11,083 nt of DNA from Coemansia sp. RSA 922 (Eukaryota; Kickxellomycota; Kickxellomycetes; Kickxellales; Kickxellaceae). Below, in pieces: positions 1-6,703 of the stretch. A program made the position numbers and the translations under genes. The DNA is taken from NCBI GenBank assembly GCA_027577415.1, contig JANBQS010000864.1, forward strand, positions 1-11,083, read 5' to 3'. The notes below the pieces were generated by a model. It was not told the origin of the DNA. It worked only from the letters and a program-made list of their open reading frames with translations, and made no database searches. The first letter of the stretch is position 1, and each line of letters starts with the position of its first letter.

Positions 1-58
1 CTAGAGTTGCTGGGTCCGAGGGACCTGAGGAGACGCCGGATACGCTAAATTTATTCAT
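1..58 (-). CDS. Possible 5' end of a divergent gene, cut by the window edge
   Basis: On the minus strand an ATG at 58-56 opens a frame of 19 codons that runs off the left edge without a stop and starts MNKFSVSG, then is rich in Ser, Pro and Gly. The DNA before this ATG (plus positions about 85-120) is pyrimidine-rich on the minus strand and there is a CCAAT motif (ATTGG on plus, 133-137), as found in fungal promoters. GC content of 1-50 is higher than in the following 2 kb, which suits coding sequence. The product cannot be recognised. Alternatively, this is the tail of a plus-strand gene ending with the TAA at 46-48. The stretch is too short to decide. Confidence 0.22.
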   Translation of the reverse strand, partial: MNKFSVSGVSSGPSDPATL

Positions 59-560
59 GGTATTAATGGTGATATGTGCGGGGGGAAGCAGGAGAGTTAA
101 AAAAGAAGGCAGAAAAGGGAGTAAGCGGGTGATTGGCAAAATCTTTGCAATGTGAGAAGTCGAGGGTTGTTACTGGTGTTTAAACATTTTGTCACCCTTA
201 TCATGGCGCCAGAACCTGTCCTTCTTATACCAGCTCGGACCCTGAATAGGAGAGGAAAAAAAAAGGCAGGAACCATTTAGTGCGCATGTACCCTAAGCTT
301 ACTTCACTACAATATTTTCAGAACTCGGGTGAGCGGGGGATGTTGACCACCCCCTCCCCATCTTTGCTAGTTTTACTTTTGGTAGGGACTTGGGCTGGAG
401 TCCTTTTCAAAATGTTAGACGCGTGTTTGTAATTTATGCAGGCAAACAAAAGTATACGGGTGCAGATTGTGAACCCCTAGGAGCATATACTCCACCTCCC
501 ACCTGCTTCTCTTTTTTTGTTTCCTCCCTCATTCTGAACCACCGGGCTTCAATCTCGCGC

Positions 561-580
561 CCATCTCCACGCGGAGATGG
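561..580. repeat. Perfect 8-bp inverted repeat (hairpin)
   Basis: CCATCTCC and GGAGATGG flank the four bases ACGC. The stem is perfect. It lies in the gene-free region with no coding frame to explain it. Function unknown. Confidence 0.5.
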
Positions 581-1042
581 ATCTTAATTAGTGGCTCGGG
601 GATAGCAGAGCTTGTTTTCAACGCCCCATCTCTCTCCATTAGTGGATGGTGATCGACACTGCATTTATGCAGGTGGCCGAGTTTATTATTTCTCCCAACG
701 TCTCGGGAGCAACGACAGCCACCGCAGATCGCAAGTGCAGTGCTGTTACTTGATGGCAAGGTCGTCCTAGAATGTGCTGCGGTGTTGCTCGGTGTCAGGC
801 GAAATCTGCTTGCAGAGTTTCTGTTGTCATCGTTTTCATATTAAATAAATGGCACATGATGATGACGTCGATGGCAGAGCTGCTTTGTCGTTGAGTGTGA
901 GGGAAGGGCTATGTGGGATGGAGTCATTCCGTTGCTCGGAAGTGGTGCTGTAAGTCAGATAGTGCGTGCTATCCCAATATGTTACCTACTCAACCCGCGT
1001 GATGGTCATGATGGGCCTACGTGGTTATTGATTTGCTTTAAA

Positions 1043-1364
1043 GCAGCGTTGCCTTGGCTATTAAAATTTTCTTTTGGTATGCACTCTGTATATGCAGCAT
1101 TGCCACCGCGTGGTGAGAAGCGGGAGAGGAATTGGGGGTTGGATCCGCTCTTTTTTTTCTGTGGCGTTGCCGCAGTACCTGTGCAGCATTTTTTGGCTTG
1201 CGCATGGTACATGCGACATTTTCTCCGAGTAGAAGTGATTGCTGATGGAGGAAGTCATCAGTCCACTTAAATTTTTTCAACTGTGATGTCTTTCGGGTCT
1301 TTAGCCGATTTTTTTACTTGCATGTGGTCGCTATTATTGCGGCATTGCTGCCGCATGGTAGCGA
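1043..1364. repeat. Cluster of degenerate repeats around a GCRGCRTTGCY core
   Basis: The 11-mer G(C/T)(A/G)GC(A/G)TTGC(C/T) occurs at 1043-1053, 1094-1104, 1161-1171 and 1339-1349. Two copies can be aligned further: 1094-1115 and 1339-1360 share about 18 of 22 bases and every difference is a transition. Copies lie near T-rich stretches. This could be a decayed repeat element or a local duplication; the four short cores alone could arise by chance. Confidence 0.3.
1328..1364. repeat. 37-nt two-part hairpin
   Basis: The outer arms TCGCTA (1328-1333) and TAGCGA (1359-1364) are perfect complements. They enclose a small internal loop and an inner perfect 7-bp stem TGCGGCA (1338-1344) / TGCCGCA (1349-1355) closed by the tetraloop TTGC. 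The inner stem overlaps the last copy of the degenerate repeat core. Such a 13-bp interrupted stem suggests a structured transcript or a cruciform-forming repeat; there is no match to an RNA family that I know. Confidence 0.45.
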
Positions 1365-1502
1365 AATGTGCATAAATAGTGATTGGCGAGGCTGCTACTA
1401 CTCTATTTATTCCACAGTGCATTGATCTCTCACTATGTCTGCACGTCGGCCAAAGCTACACACCACCATCCAAGAAATAATACGAAAAAGATCGGCAAAA
1501 AA

Positions 1503-1512
1503 TATATAAATA
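1503..1512 (+). promoter_or_regulatory. TATA-like element of unknown target
   Basis: TATATAAATA is as good a TATA box as those before the genes at 3006 and 6704. The next ATG, at 1601, is 98 nt downstream, the same distance as in those two genes (105 and 97 nt). That ATG opens only 55 codons (to 1768) with no known similarity, so this may be a promoter for a small or noncoding transcript, or chance in A/T-rich DNA. Confidence 0.25.
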
Positions 1513-1757
1513 GGTGTTTCACTGTGGCAAACACAATTACGAGAGTTTTGCATAATTCTGGTGAGAGGGAAATAAAAAAATCACCAAGCTTCATCTATAC
1601 ATGTTTATGCATTTTACATTCAGCGAAAACAGCTGGACTTGTCTAAGCTGGCAGCTGTTTACAATAAAAGTACACTTGGCCGTTGCAAAGTGCGCAATGC
1701 CCAGCCCACACAGGCTTACATATCATCATCGTCAGAGTCCTTTTATATGTAAATGTT

Positions 1758-1773
1758 TGACTTTTTAAAGTCA
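1758..1773. repeat. Short perfect inverted repeat
   Basis: TGACTTT and AAAGTCA flank TT, giving a 7-bp stem. It overlaps the end of the small frame at 1601-1768. No role can be assigned. Confidence 0.35.
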
Positions 1774-2008
1774 TATATGTTGACATGCGCTTTACACATC
1801 AGTACTATTTCACTCCTAATACAAGGAATTGGCCTGCCTATTTGTTGTCCTCTGTTACCATTTAATATGGAATTACAATTGGCAATTGAGAGTGGCGTTC
1901 GTTCACTGACAACAACAAATAAAAAAAAGACATCGGATGCAATAAAAAAATTTAGAATCGTGGGAACAGAGAGACAGTGTGATTTTCCCCTTTTCTCGCT
2001 CCAGGTGC

Positions 2009-2021
2009 AAAAAAAAAAAAA
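2009..2021 (+). repeat. A13 homopolymer
   Basis: An uninterrupted run of 13 A. It is the longest of many A or T tracts in the region; such tracts disfavour nucleosomes in fungal promoters and are prone to sequencing-length errors. Confidence 0.7.
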
Positions 2022-2310
2022 TGTTGGCAGTCCAGAGTATCACTTTCCTTTGGTTACCCCTGCTGGCCTGCGAAAAGTGCACAACATAAGGCAAGTGGCC
2101 AAAAAAGCACACATACCGAGTGAGCTGCCATGATCTCCCTTGATGGAAGATCGGAAGTAATAAAAAAAGGGTGTGTTTGCTGATGCCTTTGGATTGCTGC
2201 TACTGATGCGGACATTAGATATTAATAAGCAGCAATGGAGGGGACAATCTTGTGTTTCCGTGCTTTCCCAAAAAGAAGGTATGAAAAAATGAAAACTGGT
2301 TTCCGACTTG

Positions 2311-2503
2311 CGGCGGAAGGGTGAATGCAAATTCTCTTAGTAGTTCTGGTGGCGAAAGCCAAAGCATGTGGTTATGGCGGAAGTTTGTAATTTTTATTAT
2401 TATTAGACAAGTTAAGGTGCTAGACAAGGTTTATCGTCAGCGACCTCAGTTCGTGTCCGTACAGGGCTTCAATCCAACGACTCAATCATCGGCGGAAGGG
2501 TGA
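2311..2503 (+). repeat. 14-bp direct repeat, 179 bp apart
   Basis: CGGCGGAAGGGTGA occurs at 2311-2324 and again at 2490-2503, followed in both by a related GCAA/TCT-containing sequence. It lies 0.5-0.7 kb before the orphan gene and could be a factor-binding site or a small duplicated segment. Confidence 0.4.
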
Positions 2504-2900
2504 GGGCAAGTCTGCGTGCAAGAAAAAAATACATCTACGCCATCTGAAGTAAGTAAAAAAAATAGGACTGTGAGAAAAAGAATTAACGATGGGCAAGAGA
2601 GGTGGCAGTCCCTTCAATTGGCAACACGCGGAGAAGAAAGGTGGCGGCACATTATTTTTTAGTCGCCTTGCATGAGTACCATGATTGTTTGACGAGTGTC
2701 TATCAAGCGCGGTCTAGTGAATGGGCCTGTTTTGCGACAACCAGTTTGTAATGTGCTGCTGGGAGGAAGGGAGTGAGGTTACATCTCCCATCTCAATTGA
2801 CGCGGCAGAAAAAAAAGTTCTCCGGGCCTCCAAATGCGTGAAAAAAAAATTGAGAGCGAGTTTGGTGGTCGCGCCTGATATCGCAAGTGCCAATGGCGAC

Positions 2901-2908
2901 TATAAATA
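2901..2908 (+). promoter_or_regulatory. TATA box of the gene at 3006
   Basis: TATAAATA lies 105 nt before the ATG at 3006 and is followed by a T-rich stretch (about 2939-2970) suited to transcription start. Its position inside the upstream in-frame extension (2721-3005) argues that translation starts at 3006 and not at 2721. Confidence 0.6.
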
Positions 2909-3005
2909 CACACCCCTACGGGCCAAGACTCGTGACTCTCTTTTTTGGATACTCCAACACCTTTCTTTTGACACATCATCCACAAGCACTTTAAATTATA
3001 CAAAG

Positions 3006-5111
3006 ATGAACATTCGGATTTTTCTAGTTTTCTTCTTTTTGCTCTTCTCCACCCCCTCTCTCGCCAACGTCTATCTTACATATCCATACCCGCGCCAGAC
3101 TACACCAGACGCACACTCTGGAGCTGGTGGCTGGATTGCTTGGTTTGAAGGAGTCCAGGCCGCCATCGGACATCACTTTAGCTGGAATGCCCAGCCGTCA
3201 CCTCGACCGAGTCCCATCATGACTCCACCGGTAGAAGGTCCCAAGGGGCACTGGGCACCGCCGCCAATTGTTAGCGGTTGGTTCAAAAGTACACAAGCCA
3301 CCGTCAAGCATCACTTCGGCTGGAATACTCAGCCGTCGCCCCGACCGAGTCCCATCGCGACTTCGCCGGCAGAAAGTCCCAAGGAGCACCAGGCGCCACT
3401 ACCATGTCTCCGGATTCATTATCCACGTGTGATCAAAAAGGTCGATACTTGTTCTTATTTCGCGCCATACGCATGTTATGCGGCAGGCGCATTCGCGTAT
3501 TCTGCGGTAAGCATGTTCCTCCTCATCGCCTTGCTAATTGTTCGGGGTTTCATAATCAGCGGGTCAACCAATACTGTTAATAGACCAGATGGGCAAACAA
3601 CCAGCGCGAATTCACATATTAGCGCACATCGCATAGCAGCTGACATCATTGGTCCAAGCCTGCCAGGGACAACCGGCCAGACCATTGGCCCGGATAGGTC
3701 AGTTTGCAGTGGCTATTCTCCTCGTCAGCGCAGCATAGTCGTAGCAGCCCCGGTCGGAGCAGCAAGGCCCATCAAGCGCCACAGCATCTCTATTTCCAAT
3801 CTCATGAGCGCTACAAATGACACCTGTCCCCAACCCCGTCGTACCAGGCGTGCAACAGATGGGAGCTTGCCTGCTCGTCGTCGTGGAGTAACAACTTCAA
3901 GCCTACCTATAATCGGCACTACCTATTCAAGGCCGCCTCCTCCGAGTCCGACCTTTATTTCGACCGCCGATGAGCTGATGCCGATGCCAAGGTCAGCCAC
4001 AAGCGTTGCTAGCAAGGGAGATGGGTTGACAGCTGCTGCAGAGGCTGCCGATTTATCGCCTAGACTGGTGGCAATTGTGGAGGACGTTGGTACGGTTGCT
4101 CTCAAGGACGAGTGCGCCGAGGCATTCGACTTTTATAACTCGGCCACACTGGACTTTGACCACAGCCAGCAAGCCTCGTCTTCCGCTTTCGTGCTGGCCA
4201 ACGAGGGCATCCATAGCGAGCAGGATATCGATTCTGAATACGGCGCGGTCAAGGTCGGTCGTGAGTCGCCCTCGAGTGATTACTCATACTTGACGGGCGA
4301 CGCCTCGTTGCAGTCAACCTCATCATTGGTGAGCAGAGCTCGGTTGACTGATAATGGCAAGCGCAACAGTGCGAGGAATGCATTTTCGCGTATTAGGGCT
4401 TCAATCACACCGTTTCAGGGTGCGTCAAAGACGTCGCCCAGACGAGATATCGAGACAAGAGTAGAGCAGGCCACTACTCTTTCTGTGCACAAGGTGGTCG
4501 TAGAACTGCAGTCGTCAGCAAACAACGTTTCGGCAGGCGCGAATAGGAGGCCCGACACTCTGATAAACGGACTTTCGCGGCTTAGGCATTCTGAGCGCGA
4601 GGCAGCCAGGGAGCTGCAGCAACCCCTGTTTGCCGACGACATACAAAGGACGTGGGTCAATATGACCAACAAAATTAGGCGCACCAGGACTTTGATAGCA
4701 TCTTCGCGCGCCGAACTAGAGTCATTGCTCGAAGAACCGGTCGATCCAGTAGCTCAGCAGGAATCTACTACACCAAGCGAGCACGTCGCTAGTCAGCACT
4801 CACCAGCAGCAGCACCACAGCCGAGCGATTACGCCGCTGATGGTCCAAGCAATATTTGTCGCACTCACTCTTCATTGGTTTCGGACAAGCAGCAAGGCCA
4901 AGAGCGCAAGACATTGGCACCTTCGACGGCATTATGGCGCGGCGTACCGCAGCCTCCGTTTGAAGAAGCAGCCGAGTCAGTAGCAGATCAGGAGTCTACT
5001 ACACCAAGCAATCGGTCGTCAGGCAGTCCTCTCAAGAGACTGGGACGCAAGATGTCCCGCTTGCTTCGACCACACTCATCCGGCGCAACAACGCTAGCGT
5101 CCAGCAAGTAA
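3006..5111 (+). CDS. Unrecognised single-pass membrane protein with N-terminal repeats and long Ser/Arg-rich tail (701 aa)
   Basis: I do not recognise this protein. The frame is open from an ATG at 2721, but I start at 3006 because a TATA box lies at 2901 and residues 1-20 form a clear signal peptide (basic start, hydrophobic core, SLA before the predicted cut). The mature N-terminus begins NVYLTYPYPRQ. Residues 45-87 and 91-133 are two tandem repeats sharing HHFxWNxQPSPRPSP. Cys134, Cys149 and Cys157 follow, then one membrane segment (about 157-184). The remaining roughly 515 residues are polar, rich in Ser, Arg, Ala and Pro, with basic phosphosite-like stretches (KRHSIS, RRATDGS), a PPPPSP run, and two copies of QESTTPS (585-591, 662-668). 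It ends with a basic segment. Likely a type I surface or endomembrane protein with a disordered cytoplasmic tail; a sensor or wall-associated role is conceivable but unproven. Orientation is not certain, because basic residues flank both sides of the membrane segment. A consensus 53-nt intron lies within the frame (see findings). Confidence 0.75.
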   Translation: MNIRIFLVFFFLLFSTPSLANVYLTYPYPRQTTPDAHSGAGGWIAWFEGVQAAIGHHFSWNAQPSPRPSPIMTPPVEGPKGHWAPPPIVSGWFKSTQATVKHHFGWNTQPSPRPSPIATSPAESPKEHQAPLPCLRIHYPRVIKKVDTCSYFAPYACYAAGAFAYSAVSMFLLIALLIVRGFIISGSTNTVNRPDGQTTSANSHISAHRIAADIIGPSLPGTTGQTIGPDRSVCSGYSPRQRSIVVAAPVGAARPIKRHSISISNLMSATNDTCPQPRRTRRATDGSLPARRRGVTTSSLPIIGTTYSRPPPPSPTFISTADELMPMPRSATSVASKGDGLTAAAEAADLSPRLVAIVEDVGTVALKDECAEAFDFYNSATLDFDHSQQASSSAFVLANEGIHSEQDIDSEYGAVKVGRESPSSDYSYLTGDASLQSTSSLVSRARLTDNGKRNSARNAFSRIRASITPFQGASKTSPRRDIETRVEQATTLSVHKVVVELQSSANNVSAGANRRPDTLINGLSRLRHSEREAARELQQPLFADDIQRTWVNMTNKIRRTRTLIASSRAELESLLEEPVDPVAQQESTTPSEHVASQHSPAAAPQPSDYAADGPSNICRTHSSLVSDKQQGQERKTLAPSTALWRGVPQPPFEEAAESVADQESTTPSNRSSGSPLKRLGRKMSRLLRPHSSGATTLASSK
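3138..3404 (+). repeat. Two tandem 129-nt coding repeats, period 138 nt
   Basis: Positions 3138-3266 and 3276-3404 encode repeat units (residues 45-87 and 91-133) that align without gaps. The core HHF(S/G)WN(A/T)QPSPRPSP is nearly identical. Trp, His and Pro are strongly enriched. An internal duplication of the ectodomain is the simplest explanation. Confidence 0.8.
3507..3559 (+). other. Candidate retained or alternative intron (53 nt)
   Basis: Donor GTAAGC at 3507, branch-like GCTAAT at 3533-3538 and acceptor ATCAG ending at 3559 form a complete fungal intron with a 21-nt branch-to-acceptor gap. Its length is not a multiple of three and it starts in phase 0. Left in, it encodes the heart of the only membrane segment; removed, the frame ends after six more residues at the TAA at 3578-3580. 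The frame stays open for 1.5 kb beyond, so the unspliced form is taken as the main product. Confidence 0.4.
4731..5011 (+). repeat. Duplicated 50-nt coding segment in the tail, 231 nt apart
   Basis: 4731-4780 and 4962-5011 match at 40 of 50 bases and are in the same frame. They encode EE-x4-VA-x-QESTTPS (residues 576-592 and 653-669). The 77-residue period suggests duplication of a tail module that has since diverged. Confidence 0.7.
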
Positions 5112-5232
5112 GCCCATCGCTGGGCTAAGCAATCATCGCGACAATAACCCCCCAAGAGGCAACGGGTGATCTCTAACCCAACATTTCTAGCTGCTATACG
5201 TAGTTGATACAATAGATAGTGGTGTTCATATC

Positions 5233-5238
5233 AATAAA
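5233..5238 (+). terminator. Candidate poly(A) signal of the orphan gene
   Basis: AATAAA lies 122 nt after the stop at 5111. The rest of 5112-5463 holds no further gene. The T-rich stretch at 5400-5450 is probably the core promoter of the IF3 gene, which has no TATA box. A TTTTTTTCTAG at 5421-5431 could be the acceptor of a 5' UTR intron, but I see no convincing partner donor. Confidence 0.4.
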
Positions 5239-5463
5239 GAACTGTTGACCTGGAGAAACCGGCGAAGGTACCCAGCTGAGATGTACGATTGCAACAGGAG
5301 ACTTCTTGACGATCCACTCTTAATCTCCGCCAATGGACAGTAGTGATCGGATTTATCACACGAGGATGCGGATCAGGGTCGCAAAACTACGTTATCGTTT
5401 CATTTCTCCACAATTTTCAACTTTTTTTCTAGATTTATTTTTCCATTTGTAGTATTGGTAATA

Positions 5464-6297
5464 ATGTTCAGCCCTAGACTATCTCTGCTGTCGCTTTATT
5501 CGCGCCGCGCTGCCATACACAATTCAGCGACATGTTCCTACAGACCAAATGAAAGCAGCACTGGCAATACTAGCCGTCCCTTGTTCAAATCGTTTGCCGA
5601 TCGACTTGGGAGTGGTGGACGCCAGGCACCGCTGCCTTCAAAGTTTCCTAGCGGAGCCACAGCAACGCCCAGGTCACGTCCGCCAATGCTAAGCGGCAAG
5701 GCACTTTTGCAGCAAAAGATCCAAGAAAGAATCAAAGAGCGCTTGGACAAGGTGCGGAAAGAGGACAGCGGTGGGCAAGAGCGAGCGGCACGGGATGAGG
5801 AGATAAAGTCAGCTATCATAACACTTATCAGCGAAGAGGGAGTTGTTTTGGGCGCACATCCGTTAGCCAAAGTGCTGCATGAGATGGACCGGGCGCAAAA
5901 CACATTGGTTCTTGTGGATCCACAGCAGGATCCGCCGGCATGTCGCGTGTTCTCGCGTAAGCTTATTTATGAGCGGGAGAGGCTGGCTCGGAAGCAGCGT
6001 AAGGCTACACCAAAGCAGCCTCGGCCGCAGACTATTGTGCTGACTGAGAGTATTGGCGTGCATGACCTGCAAATCAAGATTAATAGGGCGCAGGAGATGC
6101 TCGCCAAGGGCAAGCGTGTTACAATGGTGATTGAGAGTAAAGGTCGGCAGAGGTCAAGCGAAAAGAGGGCTGAGGTTGGCGCTAGTATTATGAACCAACT
6201 TGCCCAGCATGCCTCTGTTTGTGCACCGCCTGTCTTGGAACCCAATTCGTGGTCGGTTGCCTTGCAGGGAAAGGTTGTTGCGTCGCCAGCACAGTGA
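5464..6297 (+). CDS. Mitochondrial translation initiation factor IF-3 (277 aa)
   Basis: IF3 binds the small mitochondrial ribosomal subunit, keeps it apart from the large one and checks initiator tRNA pairing. The first 30 residues are rich in Arg and Ser with hydrophobic residues and only one acid near the end, as in a matrix targeting sequence. A charged helical stretch follows (about 78-112). The IF3 N-domain spans about 112-168: DEEIKSAIITLI, EEGVVLGAHPL and VDPQQDPPACRVF match the bacterial pattern of (N)EEIR, DGxxLG and PP(V/A)C(K/R)(I/V). A basic linker (170-187) leads to the C-domain (about 188-272), with DLQIKINRAQEMLAKGKRVT matching the HD..K...A..FL..G..V motif. The domain is diverged: the usual RFRGRE reads ESKGRQ. 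Start at 5464 is the first ATG in the frame. The single exon and length are normal for a fungal mtIF3 (AIM23/MTIF3 group). Confidence 0.85.
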   Translation: MFSPRLSLLSLYSRRAAIHNSATCSYRPNESSTGNTSRPLFKSFADRLGSGGRQAPLPSKFPSGATATPRSRPPMLSGKALLQQKIQERIKERLDKVRKEDSGGQERAARDEEIKSAIITLISEEGVVLGAHPLAKVLHEMDRAQNTLVLVDPQQDPPACRVFSRKLIYERERLARKQRKATPKQPRPQTIVLTESIGVHDLQIKINRAQEMLAKGKRVTMVIESKGRQRSSEKRAEVGASIMNQLAQHASVCAPPVLEPNSWSVALQGKVVASPAQ

Positions 6298-6606
6298 GTA
6301 GAGTGCTTTTTTTATCGTGTATTCCAATCAATAATCGCTACGAGATCCTTCTCACTCATGCGTGGATGGGGCTATTGTCTGCTGGTCGTCCTTTTTAGGA
6401 GAGCACGGGTACAAAGAATTGGGTTGAATTGTAGTCGTAAAAGGAGCCAGTTCCCCTTTATATTAATTTGAAACTCCGGCTGACATGGCTGCCGGTTGGG
6501 CAGGTGCTGTCCACACATTTTTTGCTTTTGCGCTAATAAGCGAGTAAGACGTAAAGCACGGACCCAGGTGACGTTTTCTTTTTTTTTGTCCAGCCACTGT
6601 GAAAGC
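6298..6606 (+). other. Intergenic region between IF3 and the sugar transporter
   Basis: No gene is seen. It should contain the IF3 3' end, though no exact AATAAA is present near its stop, and the upstream promoter of the transporter. Notable items are a CCGGC...GCCGG inverted repeat (6476-6480 and 6491-6495), which includes CGG and CCG triplets 12 bases apart, and a TGACGT half-CRE at 6569-6574. Neither can be assigned to a factor from sequence alone. Confidence 0.5.
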
Positions 6607-6614
6607 TATAAAAG
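6607..6614 (+). promoter_or_regulatory. TATA box of the sugar transporter gene
   Basis: TATAAAAG lies 97 nt before the ATG at 6704. A strongly pyrimidine-rich tract (about 6623-6670) follows, a usual place for transcription start in fungi. Confidence 0.65.
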
Positions 6615-6703
6615 CCAGTCCGCTTTTTTCTCCACTCCCTTCTTTTTCTCTTTAAGCTTTTTTTTTCTTGCATTATTATTCTATTTTACTATATTTTTTA
6701 TAC

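Larger units (their letters stand above)
59..2720. other. Long region without a supportable gene
   Basis: About 2.7 kb of DNA rich in A and T tracts. Open frames here are short, lack an ATG in most cases and encode low-complexity sequence. The longest with a true ATG is 1753-2133 (126 codons), which runs through poly-A and gives Lys runs. Small frames behind TATA-like motifs exist: 1435-1509 (24 codons; ATAAATA at 1372) and 1601-1768 (55 codons; TATATAAATA at 1503). None resembles a known protein. I saw no tRNA, rRNA or spliceosomal RNA. The region most likely holds upstream regulatory DNA, degenerated repeats, or an unrecognised noncoding RNA. Confidence 0.55.

Noticed and set aside
541..565. 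tRNA-like B-box resemblance (GGGCTTCAATC), also seen near 2464
   Set aside because: No matching T-stem, D-arm, anticodon arm or acceptor stem can be drawn around either site.
529..759. 76-codon minus-strand frame without ATG
   Set aside because: It begins at TTG, includes the hairpin at 561-580, and has no recognisable product or intron signals.
851..865. ATGATGA as a C/D-box snoRNA C box
   Set aside because: No suitable CTGA D box or terminal stem follows at the right distance.
911..1270. 119-codon frame on the plus strand
   Set aside because: It coincides with the degenerate repeat cluster, and overlapping minus-strand frames of similar length exist, as expected for chance openness.
1753..2133. 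126-codon frame with ATG on the plus strand
   Set aside because: It runs through A7-A13 tracts giving Lys runs, shows no family pattern, has no promoter at the usual distance, and lies in A/T-rich noncoding-like DNA.
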